A DNA stretch of 64,000 nucleotides. Origin: Candidatus Yanofskyibacteriota bacterium (GTDB lineage: Bacteria; Patescibacteria; Paceibacteria; 2-02-FULL-40-12; IGHO2-12-FULL-4). Where the stretch lies: the NCBI GenBank assembly GCA_016185525.1, contig JACPNK010000002.1:62001-126000 (forward strand), read 5' to 3'. Both the position numbers and the translations under genes were made by a program. How positions within the stretch are numbered: position 1 is the stretch's first letter; every line of letters starts with the position of its first letter. Positions 1 to 7,597 of the stretch are shown here, piece after piece. A model generated the notes under the pieces. That model searched no databases. It worked only from the letters and a program-made list of their open reading frames with translations, and was not told where the DNA came from.

Positions 1-1157
1 AAAGCCACACAGTGAAACGGCCGGACAGAGCAGTTGATTTTTTTAAGTATCGGGGTTTCAACACCGGGATATTTCATATTTACATTTCTCAATTCTACTT
101 TTCCACGCATTCCTGATTCCGGCCACTTGGGTTCTTTCGGCTGTATCACTGAAGGAATAATATCCAGCATGGCGCAGATTTCTCTGCCGGCTTCTTTGCC
201 TTCATTCAGATGGCGTTCTAAGTTGTAGAAGCGGTAAAGATTGGAAAATATTCTTTCCATCCAGGCGGTTGCAAGAATGATTGAACCCCATTGGGCCGGG
301 TCTGAAAATTTGAATATAGCGCCATACATTATCGCTCTGAATAAAGAAATGATGTCTTCTTTGCGATTGTAGTTTTTTCTAAAAATTTCAAACCTCGGCC
401 TTTCTTTTTCGCAAAAATCCATCAAGAGTTTATCGTTTTCTCGGTAAGATTCTTCTTCAATTCCGAGCTGTTTTAGAATTCGCCAGTTTTTAACCAGCTC
501 TGCGCCGTGCCTTTCTATTTTTTTCATTTGCTCGCGGAATTGTTTGCGCAAGGGCTCCATAATTTTTTCAGTTTTAATCAGAGAAATTGTAAAAGCAGCG
601 ATTGTTACCAGAGCAATTGCGCCAAAATGCAGTCCTAACCACCAGATTCCCATGGCGGTAAAAATTATCCTCAAAGTGATTGGCGCGGTATTAAAGAGAA
701 ATTCGTCAGCTAAATTTTCAACTTTTGTTACATTTTTAGCGACAATAGACTCTTTCTCTCCGGTGGAATGCTGAATATGCCAATCAGTCCCCAGTTTTTG
801 CTGGCGGTATTGGCAGTAGTTCCATAAAGTCGCCCAGGTCAGCCAAAAGAAATGATTTCTGGGTTTATCCATTTTGTAGTGGATACGTGTGCCAAAGAGA
901 TAAACAACAAAGATAAGAATGCAGATACTTGCCATTGTTGTTATGGGCCACTTTTGGTTAAAGCCGTCAAAGAACCACTTGACCGGATAAGGCTCTAATA
1001 CCATTACAAGTTCAGCAACAAGGGTCCATAAAACGAATTTTTTACCGAGGGTTTTTAATTCGGAAATTTTGCTTTCCAATACCGGGTCTCGAATAGTCTT
1101 TTTTAGGACCCGGAACATTTGTTTATATGTCATTCCTTGGCCTATTTTTTCTTCCAC
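1..1157 (-). CDS. ABC exporter, permease-ATPase fusion (3' end outside window)
   Basis: The reverse strand is open from a GTG at 1157 (alternative ATG at 1133) to the window edge, about 385 codons, with no stop. The translation has several hydrophobic membrane segments (for example TMASICILIFVVYLFG and ITLRIIFTAMGIWWLGLHF), a charged cytoplasmic loop region, then KVELRNVNMKYPGVETPILK, which is the typical opening of an ABC nucleotide-binding domain just before Walker A. The Walker A, signature and Walker B motifs would lie outside the window. This is the half-transporter (ABCB/MsbA-like) layout: membrane domain first, ATPase second. Substrate cannot be told. A sigma-70-like promoter sits just upstream. 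Family call fairly sure; start codon uncertain. Confidence 0.8.
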   Translation of the reverse strand, partial: MEEKIGQGMTYKQMFRVLKKTIRDPVLESKISELKTLGKKFVLWTLVAELVMVLEPYPVKWFFDGFNQKWPITTMASICILIFVVYLFGTRIHYKMDKPRNHFFWLTWATLWNYCQYRQQKLGTDWHIQHSTGEKESIVAKNVTKVENLADEFLFNTAPITLRIIFTAMGIWWLGLHFGAIALVTIAAFTISLIKTEKIMEPLRKQFREQMKKIERHGAELVKNWRILKQLGIEEESYRENDKLLMDFCEKERPRFEIFRKNYNRKEDIISLFRAIMYGAIFKFSDPAQWGSIILATAWMERIFSNLYRFYNLERHLNEGKEAGREICAMLDIIPSVIQPKEPKWPESGMRGKVELRNVNMKYPGVETPILKKINCSVRPFHCVA

Positions 1158-1191
1158 AGTTATCCCCGCTAGTGTAAAAGTGCGATATAAT

Positions 1192-1220
1192 ACTATATAG
1201 TATACTTATATTTATGTCAA
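1192..1220 (-). promoter_or_regulatory. Promoter of the ABC exporter gene
   Basis: On the reverse strand there is a perfect -35 box TTGACA (1215-1220) and a -10 box TATAGT (1192-1197) with 17 nt between them, 35 nt upstream of the GTG at 1157. Confidence 0.75.
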
Positions 1221-1236
1221 GTTTTTAGGATATTTC

Positions 1237-1265
1237 AATCTGTTGAAGTTAAACTTCAACAGATT
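1237..1265. repeat. Perfect 29-bp palindrome
   Basis: Two 14-bp arms (AATCTGTTGAAGTT and its exact complement) flank a single central base. No T-run follows, so it is not an obvious terminator. It belongs to the set of short palindromes with an AAGTT/AACTT or AAGG/CCTT core seen across the window. Confidence 0.7.
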
Positions 1266-1330
1266 ACGGGGTGTGGATAAGTTTTGTTAGCAATTTGAGA
1301 GTTATTGTGGATATAATTAAAACTAGGGTC

Positions 1331-1466
1331 GTAACTTCTTAAAAAGTTTATCAAGTAAAAATTAGTTCTAAGTTTGTAAAGTTCGTCAAGTTATAAAGTT
1401 TAAAGAATAAGAAGATTATTCAATCAACTTTATGAACTTTATGAACCTGATGAACTTCTTAACTTA
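1331..1466. repeat. AT-rich inverted repeat built from AAGTTCATCAAG-like units
   Basis: The stretch is made of repeated units close to AAGTTYATCAAG and AAGTTCATAAAG. The left part (about 1370-1402) is roughly 80% complementary to the right part (about 1422-1466), so it can fold into one long imperfect hairpin. A similar element lies at 19737-19830 before serS. It fills the gap before the small gene at 1472. Confidence 0.6.
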
Positions 1467-1471
1467 ATATT

Positions 1472-1624
1472 ATGTGGACCTGGATTTTAGTTGTAGTAGT
1501 CGTTGTTGCCGTTTTGGTATGGTGGATGAAAAAGAAAGGAAAGAAATCGGACGGCGGGATGTCGGGAATGTCCGGTGGCAATATGCCTATGGGCGGAGGC
1601 CAAATGGGCGGCGGCAATATGTAG
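1472..1624 (+). CDS. 50-residue membrane-anchored Gly/Met-rich protein
   Basis: A 50-codon reading frame starts with MWTWILVVVVVVAVLVWW, one clear transmembrane segment, followed by the basic stop-transfer run MKKKGKKSD and a low-complexity Gly/Met/Asn tail with MGGG and MGGGNM units. It is directly followed by a terminator at 1648-1680 and preceded by an AT-rich repeat, so it is probably a single-gene transcript. Tiny one-TM proteins with Gly/Met-rich tails are common orphans; the Met residues could bind a soft metal such as copper, but that is speculation. It is too short for most gene finders. Confidence 0.65.
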   Translation: MWTWILVVVVVVAVLVWWMKKKGKKSDGGMSGMSGGNMPMGGGQMGGGNM

Positions 1625-1647
1625 TTTTGCGAAGTTTTTACTTTACT

Positions 1648-1680
1648 CAAAACTCCGTTTGAAAACGGGGTTTTGTTTTG
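1648..1680 (+). terminator. Rho-independent terminator
   Basis: CAAAACTCCGTTT pairs with AAACGGGGTTTTG (one G.T pair) and is followed by a T-rich tail, immediately after the small membrane protein gene. Confidence 0.8.
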
Positions 1681-1693
1681 CTATCATTGAGTT

Positions 1694-2548
1694 ATGTCTT
1701 GGCAAACCTTGGGTTTTCAGAAAAACAAGGAATTTTTTGAAAAAATTGTCCGAAATGGTGAGCTTGGCCACGCTTATTTATTTACAGGTCAAGAGATGAT
1801 AGGCAAGAAAAGATTTGCTCTGGATCTGGCGGGTCTGGTCAATAGTTCTGGAATTGACTTTGAGAATGACCCAAATCTTTTGATTCTGGGTGGTGAAAAT
1901 GGAATCTCCATTGACCAAGTTAGAGATCTTAAAAAGTTTTTAAGTTTTAAGCCTTATAGCGGTAGTTACAAAATTGCTGTCATAAACGATTGCCATCTTA
2001 TGTCCCAAGAGGCGGCTAATGCCCTTTTGAAGGTTTTGGAAGAGCCGGCTTCTCATTCTTTAATTATTCTAGTTACTTCAAATCCAAATTCTTTACTGCC
2101 GACAATTTATTCCCGTTGCGAAGAGATAAAGTTTGAGCCCCATATCCGCAGTCAACTACTTGGTCATTTAAAAGACATGGGACTAAGCCAGACTCAAGCT
2201 GAATTTTTGGCCGATTTTTCCAATGGCCGTCCGGGACTAGCTTTCAGGTTAAAAGAAAAAAACAGCTTTAAAGAAATAAAAACAAAACTGGAGCAGTTTA
2301 ATAAACTTTTAAAATCAGATATAAATGAACGCTTTAATTTTGCGGAGAAAGCCTTACAGGAAAAAGAAGACCAAAACTTAAGCACGCTACTTTTGTACTG
2401 GATGTTTTATTTAAGGTCAGATTTGTCTAAGAGCTTGAAAATAAACCGAGGTAAAGTTTTAAAAAGCCTGCTGGAAGTGAATTATATTTTGTCCAAACCG
2501 CAATATAACCATAGGTTGGCTTTTGAAAATTTTTTATTGAGCTTGTAG
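1694..2548 (+). CDS. holB: DNA polymerase III subunit delta' (clamp-loader)
   Basis: A 284-residue AAA+ clamp-loader subunit. It starts SWQTLGFQKNKEFFEKI, as HolB proteins do, then HAYLFTG and a P-loop-like GQEMIGKK (about 32-39), the Walker B-like strand KIAVINDCHLM (about 95), AANALLKVLEEP and the sensor/arginine-finger region TIYSRCEEI. The four-Cys zinc module of DnaX is absent, and the helical C-terminus is short, so delta' fits better than gamma/tau. The window also encodes DnaX (39113), so the two clamp-loader genes are separate. Its last codons lie inside the left arm of the hairpin element that follows. Confidence 0.88.
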   Translation: MSWQTLGFQKNKEFFEKIVRNGELGHAYLFTGQEMIGKKRFALDLAGLVNSSGIDFENDPNLLILGGENGISIDQVRDLKKFLSFKPYSGSYKIAVINDCHLMSQEAANALLKVLEEPASHSLIILVTSNPNSLLPTIYSRCEEIKFEPHIRSQLLGHLKDMGLSQTQAEFLADFSNGRPGLAFRLKEKNSFKEIKTKLEQFNKLLKSDINERFNFAEKALQEKEDQNLSTLLLYWMFYLRSDLSKSLKINRGKVLKSLLEVNYILSKPQYNHRLAFENFLLSL

Positions 2549-2705
2549 TTGGCATATTGATTCTTCAGTATGCTCACTCCGCCAGCGTCTCCGTTCGCTC
2601 GCGACGTCGGCAAATTTGAAATGAAGTTAGGAAAAATTATACTTCATTTCAACCATGCAATTTGCCTCCTCAGCGACTTCAGAACCAATATGCCAACTAC
2701 AAGCT
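2540..2705. repeat. Large intergenic hairpin element, copy E1
   Basis: Perfect 20-bp outer arms (2540-2559 and 2686-2705) enclose smaller stems and an apical 12-bp stem TTGAAATGAAGT/ACTTCATTTCAA (2616-2652) with the loop TAGGAAAAATTAT. The left arm overlaps the last nine bases of holB. The apical stem-loop matches elements E2, E3 and (in reverse) E5: stem sequences differ but stay paired, while the loop ending AATTAT or ATTAT is kept. Nothing else coding is seen between holB and frr. Confidence 0.8.
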
Positions 2706-2779
2706 AAGTCTGGTGACAGCGAGTTTTCGCTAGAAGAAAACGAGTATCCGTAAAAAACAACAATTACAAAGCAAAAACC

Positions 2780-3325
2780 ATGGACTTAAATCAGCACAAA
2801 AAAGAGTTTGAAAAAATTTTGGAACACTTTAGGGTGGAGGCGGCTTCGATTCGCACCGGACGAGCGGCCTCTTCTTTGGTTGACGAAATTATCGTGGAAA
2901 ATTATGGCGCCAGATATAAGTTGAAAGAATTGGCGACTATTACTATTCCGGAACCAAAGACGATTTTAATACAACCGTGGGACAAAAGCGCCATCAGCGC
3001 CATTGAGAAGGCTATCAAATCAAGCAATCTCGGTCTTAATCCAGTTTCCGACGCTCAAGGTATAAGGCTAATTCTGCCGTCTCTGACAGAAGAAAGAAGA
3101 AAAGAGTTTATTAAGCTATTGGGGCAAAAAACTGAAGAAGCCAGACAGAAAATACGGCATGTTAGGGGCAAAATTTGGGAAGATGTCCAAGAAAAAGAAA
3201 AAGCCCGTCAGATAGGTGAAAACGAAAAATTTAGAACAAAAGAAGACCTGCAAAAACTAGTTGACGAGTACAATCAAAAAATTGAAAAAGTTGAAAAAAA
3301 GAAGGAAGAGGAGTTGATGAGTTAG
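2780..3325 (+). CDS. frr: Ribosome recycling factor
   Basis: A 181-residue protein, the normal length for RRF, which with EF-G splits the post-termination ribosome. Hallmarks are visible: SIRTGRAASSLVDEI, YGARYKLKELATITIPEPKTI, the Pro-rich turn before IQPWDKSAISAIEKAI, LNPVSDAQGIRLILPSLTEERR and the long C-terminal helix ending in a Lys/Glu-rich tail. ATG at 2780 gives the usual N-terminus. It is flanked by two hairpin elements (E1 before, E4 after), in the order holB-frr-rseP-proS. Confidence 0.97.
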   Translation: MDLNQHKKEFEKILEHFRVEAASIRTGRAASSLVDEIIVENYGARYKLKELATITIPEPKTILIQPWDKSAISAIEKAIKSSNLGLNPVSDAQGIRLILPSLTEERRKEFIKLLGQKTEEARQKIRHVRGKIWEDVQEKEKARQIGENEKFRTKEDLQKLVDEYNQKIEKVEKKKEEELMS

Positions 3326-3333
3326 ATTGTTGA

Positions 3334-3499
3334 GGGGTAGCACTTCTGAGGACGCTCAAAGTTGCGAGCAGCACGGTTTGTCAACGACCAGGCACTTTCT
3401 TAAAATCTTAGAAAGCGCCTGGCTCTTGACAAGGCGAGCAACTTTGCGCGATGAGAAAAACTCGCTGGGTTTTTCGAAGGTCCGAAGAGGTGCTACCCC
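3334..3499. repeat. Large intergenic hairpin element, copy E4 (different loop)
   Basis: Outer arms GGGGTAGCACttCT (3334-3347) and AGaGGTGCTACCCC (3486-3499) enclose further stems such as CAAAGTTGC/GCAACTTTG and an apical CCAGGC-CTTTCT/AGAAAG-GCCTGG hairpin. It has the same overall size and place as E1-E3 but its apical loop does not share their AATTAT sequence, so it may be a relative or a separate type. It lies between frr and rseP and is in frame with rseP, which makes a false N-terminal extension. Confidence 0.75.
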
Positions 3500-3515
3500 G
3501 ATACAACCAGAAGAA

Positions 3516-4598
3516 ATGTTTACGGTAATTATTTTCATAATTGTTCTCGGTATTTTGGTGCTGGTCCACGAGTTGGGCCATTTTGTGATGGCTAAAAGAG
3601 CGGGGATGAAGGTGGAGGAATTTGGCTTTGGCTTTCCGCCCAGAATTTTTGGTTTCAAAAAAGGGGAGACTGTTTATTCCCTGAATCTAATTCCTTTTGG
3701 TGGCTTTGTGAAAATTTTTGGCGAAGATGGATCAGAAGAAGCATTGAGAAGTTCAAGAAGTTTTTCTTCCAAAAAGGCGGGCGTTAAGGCCGGAGTAATT
3801 GTTGCCGGTGTTACCATGAATTTAATTCTGGCTTTTGTTTTGTTGTCCTTTGGTAATTTCTTGGGTTTAAGAGTTGGTTTGGCGGAAGGGAATACCAAGG
3901 CGTCAGATTTGAAAATTCAAATCGTCCAAGTTGTTGCCAATAGTCCGGCTAAAGAAGCGGGATTGGAAATGCTGGATGAAATTGTTGGCTTGAGATTTGG
4001 CCAGAATATTTTAGAAATAAAAAATATTGACGAGGTTCAGAACTTTATAAACCAGAATAAGGGCAATAAAGTTTTCATTAAAATTAAGAGAGGCGGCGAG
4101 GTTTTAGAAAAAGAAGTTACTCCGCGCCTTGAGCCGCCACCCGAAGAAGGTGCTTTGGGAATCTCTATGGCTTTGACGGGAGTTATTAAATATCCTTGGT
4201 ACGAGGCTGTCTACAGGGGCGGACAGCAGACTGGAATTTTGCTTATTAACACTGTTTACGGCTATGCCGGCATAATTAAAAATGTTTTTATAACCGGTTC
4301 ACCGGGGGCTGAATTGTCCGGGCCCATAGGCATTGCTAAATTTACCGGCCAAGCGGCAAGAATCGGTTTTGCCTATCTGATCCAACTTACGGCAATCTTG
4401 TCAATCAACCTAGCGATCTTAAATATTATCCCATTCCCGGCTTTAGATGGCGGAAGGTTGCTTTTTATAATCATAGAAAAACTAAAAGGCTCGCCTATTT
4501 CCAGAAAAGTGGAAACCTTGGTCAATTCTGTCGGCTTTGCCCTTTTGATATTACTCATGATTTATGTTACAACAAAGGATGTAATAAGGTTTTTCTAA
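3516..4598 (+). CDS. rseP: Site-2 zinc metalloprotease RseP
   Basis: A 360-residue membrane protease that cuts within membranes. TM1 holds the zinc motif HELGH (residues 18-22), followed by FGFGFPPRIFGFKKGETVYSL and LIPFGGFVKI, typical of the family. A PDZ domain occupies about 130-220 (NSPAKEAGLEMLDEIVGL), and the third zinc ligand is in FPALDGGRLLF near residue 310. I chose ATG 3516: the frame is open upstream to 3327, but that part only translates hairpin E4 and lacks family similarity. Substrate could be an anti-sigma factor or leftover signal peptides; no rseA-like gene is nearby. Confidence 0.93.
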   Translation: MFTVIIFIIVLGILVLVHELGHFVMAKRAGMKVEEFGFGFPPRIFGFKKGETVYSLNLIPFGGFVKIFGEDGSEEALRSSRSFSSKKAGVKAGVIVAGVTMNLILAFVLLSFGNFLGLRVGLAEGNTKASDLKIQIVQVVANSPAKEAGLEMLDEIVGLRFGQNILEIKNIDEVQNFINQNKGNKVFIKIKRGGEVLEKEVTPRLEPPPEEGALGISMALTGVIKYPWYEAVYRGGQQTGILLINTVYGYAGIIKNVFITGSPGAELSGPIGIAKFTGQAARIGFAYLIQLTAILSINLAILNIIPFPALDGGRLLFIIIEKLKGSPISRKVETLVNSVGFALLILLMIYVTTKDVIRFF

Positions 4599-4617
4599 GT
4601 ACTCGTTAAGTTCAAAA

Positions 4618-4780
4618 GCTTCGCAGATACAGCCTTTTCGGTACTTTCGCTGACTCCAGCGATCAGCTCACTCGCTGTTCGCCTGGGTTTTGTCTGGAGT
4701 TACAGAATAATTATACTCCAGCCAACCAAGCAAACCGCAGGCTCACAGCGACCTCAAAGGCTGTATCTGCTGCGCTTTTT
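4618..4780. repeat. Large intergenic hairpin element, copy E2
   Basis: Outer arms of 15 bp (GCAGATACAGCCTTT at 4623-4637; complement at 4756-4770), a middle stem CGCTGT/ACAGCG with GCCTG/CAGGC, and an apical CTGGAGT/ACTCCAG stem (4694-4721) with loop TACAGAATAATTAT. The 3' arm is followed by TTTTT. It occupies the space between rseP and proS and ends 7 bp before the proS start. It is a clear homologue of E3 (21090-21252), with compensating base changes in the outer stem. Confidence 0.85.
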
Positions 4781-4786
4781 ATATAA

Positions 4787-6028
4787 ATGCGTTTATCACA
4801 ATTATTCACCCGCACCGAAAAAGAGGCGCCAAAAGATGAGGCAAGCGTAAATGCTCAACTTTTGGAAAGAGCCGGTTTTGTTTACAAAAATAATTCTGGA
4901 ATTTACACCTATCTGCCTTTGGGTTGGCGGGTGATAAATAAAATCACGGCGATTATAAGAGAAGAAATGAACGCGATCGGCGGACAGGAGATGTTTATGC
5001 CGGCTTTAGTAGACAAAAGGTATATGGACTCCACTGGCCGCTGGGATGTGGAGGTGGCTTTTGAAGCCAAGGGCAAAAAAGAAAACGAAGCAAGGTTTAC
5101 TCTCGGCTGGACTCACGAGGAGGTTATCACAGAAATTGCCTCTAAGTATATCAGCTCATACAAAGACTTGCCGTTCTCTTCTTATCAGATACAAACTAAA
5201 TTCCGCAACGAGCCCCGAGCGAAATCCGGCCTTTTACGGGGCAGAGAATTTTTAATGAAAGACTTGTATAGTTTTCATGCCTCGGAAGAAGATTTTTTGA
5301 GATATTACGAAAAAGTCCGCGGCGCTTATCACAAAATTTTTGAAAGATGCGGCTTGAAATCTTTCTACACTTTAGCGGCAGGCGGAGACTTTACGGCAAG
5401 CAATACTCATGAGTTTCAGGTTTTGGCGCCGGTGGGTGAGGATACTATTTTTATCTGCTCTAAATGCGAGTATGCCGAAAATAAAGAGATTTCTTCTCTA
5501 GCTAACGGTGGTTTGTGCTTAAAATGCGGCGGCAAAGTCAGGGAAGAAAAGTCCGTTGAAGTCGGCAACATTTTTCCTTTAGGCACTAAATACACCGAAG
5601 CTTTAAATTTACAATTTACGGATGAACGGGGGAATAAAGAATTTGTGGTCATGGGTTCATATGGCATTGGTCTGGGCAGACTGATGGGAACTGTTGCCGA
5701 AATTTATCATGACAAAAACGGATTAATCTGGCCGGAGTCAATTGCGCCTTATAAATTTATTTTAATAACTCTAGACCACACCAAAGAAGAAGGGGATAAG
5801 TTATATCAAAAACTTTTGGAACAAGGGGCTGAAGTTTTATACGACGACAGAGAAGACAAAACCGCTGGCGAGAAATTTGCCGATGCCGATTTGCTGGGCA
5901 TACCGATCAGGCTTGTAATTAGCCCCAAAACGTTAAAAGAAAAAAGCGTAGAGATGAAGATGAGAGGAAAAAAGGTGACAGAATTAACCAAACTCAAAGA
6001 AGTTGAAGAAAAACTGGACTTAAGCTAG
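4787..6028 (+). CDS. proS: Prolyl-tRNA synthetase, short form without editing insertion
   Basis: A 413-residue class II synthetase that charges tRNA-Pro. It starts MRLSQLFTRTEKEAPKDEAS, has motif 2 with FRNEPRAKSGLLRGREFLMKDLYSFH and motif 3 with GSYGIGLGRLMG, then an anticodon-binding domain (APYKFILITLDHTKEEGDKLY onward). Typical bacterial enzymes are about 570 residues with a ~180-residue INS editing domain between motifs 2 and 3; here that place holds only a short segment with two CxxC pairs (ICSKCEYAEN and CLKCGGKV, about 222-255) that looks like a zinc ribbon. Loss of INS is known in several lineages. The gene follows hairpin E2. Confidence 0.95.
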   Translation: MRLSQLFTRTEKEAPKDEASVNAQLLERAGFVYKNNSGIYTYLPLGWRVINKITAIIREEMNAIGGQEMFMPALVDKRYMDSTGRWDVEVAFEAKGKKENEARFTLGWTHEEVITEIASKYISSYKDLPFSSYQIQTKFRNEPRAKSGLLRGREFLMKDLYSFHASEEDFLRYYEKVRGAYHKIFERCGLKSFYTLAAGGDFTASNTHEFQVLAPVGEDTIFICSKCEYAENKEISSLANGGLCLKCGGKVREEKSVEVGNIFPLGTKYTEALNLQFTDERGNKEFVVMGSYGIGLGRLMGTVAEIYHDKNGLIWPESIAPYKFILITLDHTKEEGDKLYQKLLEQGAEVLYDDREDKTAGEKFADADLLGIPIRLVISPKTLKEKSVEMKMRGKKVTELTKLKEVEEKLDLS

Positions 6029-6043
6029 TTACCAATTGGGCTA

Positions 6044-6073
6044 TTGACACCATGGCATCAAGTTTGCTATACT
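6044..6073 (+). promoter_or_regulatory. Promoter P1 of the structured RNA region
   Basis: TTGACA (6044-6049) and TATACT (6068-6073) with 18 nt between them, 16 bp after the proS stop. The first transcribed bases would be about 6080. Confidence 0.75.
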
Positions 6074-6079
6074 GATAAA

Positions 6080-6345
6080 GCTCACCCAAAGAAGGGTGAG
6101 GGGCCAAAGGAGGGGCCCTGAAAACAAAAAACCCTCTCAACATAACCAACCACTCTTGTTGAAAAACAACGGAGGTGAGATTATGACTTGAAACCAAGCG
6201 CTTAGGCGCACGGTCTAAAAACCGCGGAACTTATAGTACCCAGGCGGGGAGCTGGTAAAATAAGGCTAAAAACCAGCTCCCACCCATTAAATAGTCCCGC
6301 TCTTTTGTTCTTTATATATTTTATTTAAAGAGCGGGGCTGCTTAA
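6080..6345 (+). ncRNA. Structured non-coding RNA or leader downstream of P1
   Basis: No credible gene. Successive hairpins are visible: CTCACCC/GGGTGAG near the predicted start, GGGGCC repeats that can pair with GGCCCC-like partners, GGGAGCTGGT/ACCAGCTCCC (about 6246-6282), and a long bipartite stem CCCATTAA...CCCGCTCTTT paired with AAAGAGCGGG...TTAATGGG (about 6284-6343). It carries a near-perfect ribosome-binding site before a two-codon ORF (separate entry). No clear T-run terminator ends it, so it may run on into the RNA started at P2. I do not recognise it as tmRNA, RNase P RNA, SRP RNA or a known riboswitch. Confidence 0.5.
6171..6191 (+). other. Strong ribosome-binding site before a two-codon ORF (Met-Thr-stop)
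   Basis: GGAGGTGA (6171-6178) is a full-length match to the 16S anti-Shine-Dalgarno and sits 4 nt before ATG ACT TGA (6183-6191). Such a strong site is not seen before any real gene here. It could stall or recruit ribosomes on the RNA. Reading the TGA as sense would add only nine residues before a TAA. Confidence 0.4.
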
Positions 6346-6390
6346 TGGGTAATCCAAGGTTTACCCTTGGAAACATATCCTTGGAAACGC

Positions 6391-6420
6391 TTGACAGGGG
6401 TAGGGCGGTTGTGATATACT
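6391..6420 (+). promoter_or_regulatory. Promoter P2 of the large structured RNA
   Basis: TTGACA (6391-6396) and TATACT (6415-6420), again exactly 18 nt apart, the same boxes and spacing as P1. Predicted start about 6427. Confidence 0.75.
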
Positions 6421-7257
6421 TAGAGTATAAGGTTGAAAACTAGTAAAAAGCCTTGCAAAATACTACTTTCTTTATGTAGAAATATGTAAAGGAAGTCGGA
6501 TTTTGCGAGACTGAAGAATGTGGGAGAGCCACAAGGCAAGGGCCAACCAGCCTAATAAATCTCCCAAAAAAACTTAAGTCTCGCTCGATTTTCTGTCTCC
6601 AGCACAGTACTAGGGAGACAGAAACTGTGATGCGGCACAGTACCAAGACGGAGAGTAGCCGCTTCTACTCTCCACAGTTATAGCGAGGACCTGCTGAAGC
6701 TCGAAGTAGAACTTCCCTTGTGGGTGGTTCCGGGCGGGTTGAAGTTTCAAAACCCCAGCAGGTTCCTCGTTACTTTTAAAAAATAACGGCTCTGAAAAAT
6801 AGCTTAAAAGATCTCACTTATTAAAATTTTCTAGACAATCTGTCTAAGACTGAATTACTGATTTTTGAGGCTATTTTGCGGAGCTGGCGTCCCGCTCCCG
6901 ATGTTGCGCGCCTTCTTGGCAAGCAGTACCAGACGCAGTACCAGACCAGAAGGACATGAATAGAAGTACAACATCGGGGGTAACGAAGAAGCACCAAACC
7001 CCAGGGATGCCCGCTCCGCTCGCTCTTTATATTTATTTTTTATTGCTACTAGCTATAGCTATTTTCTATTGCTAGTCCCTACACCGAATGGTGTAGGGCT
7101 TCGCAAGATATTTCTATCGGAAATCAGAAATGGTGGAAGATGGAAGTATCTTGCGGAGGAGCAACAACCATCAGCAAGGGGTGCGGGGGAGCCATTAAGG
7201 AGGCGACCCCTCATACCCTTGCCTCTTCCGCAGTTTAGTAAAGCTGTTTGTTTCACC

Positions 7258-7321
7258 GAGTGGGCTGGCTTGTAAGTTGTATTGCAAGCAAAGATGCTGT
7301 GCCAGCCCACTCACCTTTTTT
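7258..7321 (+). terminator. Long-stem hairpin with T-run inside the RNA region
   Basis: GAGTGGGCTGGC (7258-7269) pairs perfectly with GCCAGCCCACTC (7301-7312) and is followed by ACC and six T residues. It may end a shorter transcript at about 7321, leaving 7322-7630 as a separate unit. Confidence 0.6.
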
Positions 7322-7370
7322 AAAATAAAGTCTTTCAGAAATAGTTCACAAAAATTTGCGAGTTATTTCT

Positions 7371-7464
7371 GTGAGACTGGTAATCGTCTAAAGGATAGGG
7401 CACCTCTTTCTGACTGAGCGGTCTTTGGGGGAAAAACCTGTTCGATTCAGGTAGCCAGTCTCAC
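7371..7464 (+). ncRNA. tRNA-like domain (degenerate, Gln-like)
   Basis: A perfect 10-bp closing stem GTGAGACTGG/CCAGTCTCAC bounds a cloverleaf-like sequence. The T arm is canonical: ACCTG-TTCGATT-CAGGT (7436-7452). A short D stem GTC/GGC with a GG-containing loop is possible, and TTCTGAC could be an anticodon loop with CTG (Gln), but its stem has only three good pairs, the variable region is long and G-rich, and the closing stem is longer than a 7-bp acceptor. It is therefore tRNA-like rather than a safe functional tRNA. Scanners may miss or mislabel it. Confidence 0.5.
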
Positions 7465-7597
7465 ACTTCGCAAAATGTTTCTAAGTTATTGGAAATATTT
7501 TGCGGAGTGGGACGGCGACGTACTACAGGCGAAGGCGCATCACCCAAGGCCCTGTCGTAAGCAAACGCCTCCCCGCTCCGCAGTTAGTATTATTACG

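Noticed and set aside
3327..3515. N-terminal extension of RseP (63 extra residues)
   Set aside because: It only translates the hairpin element E4, and ATG 3516 gives the normal RseP start directly before the HELGH helix.
4618..4780. T-box or other known riboswitch before proS
   Set aside because: No T-box AGGGUGGNACCGCG-like sequence is present, and the same element also precedes alr and frr, so a tRNA-specific switch is unlikely.
6183..6218. UGA read as glycine (SR1/Gracilibacteria code), which would extend the minigene
   Set aside because: TGA ends other genes normally here (for example mreC, and the methyltransferase at its ATGA overlap), so the standard bacterial code fits.
7059..7310. 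Open frames of 60-83 residues on both strands in the RNA region
   Set aside because: They overlap each other and stem-loops, lack good ribosome-binding sites and show no domain-like sequence.
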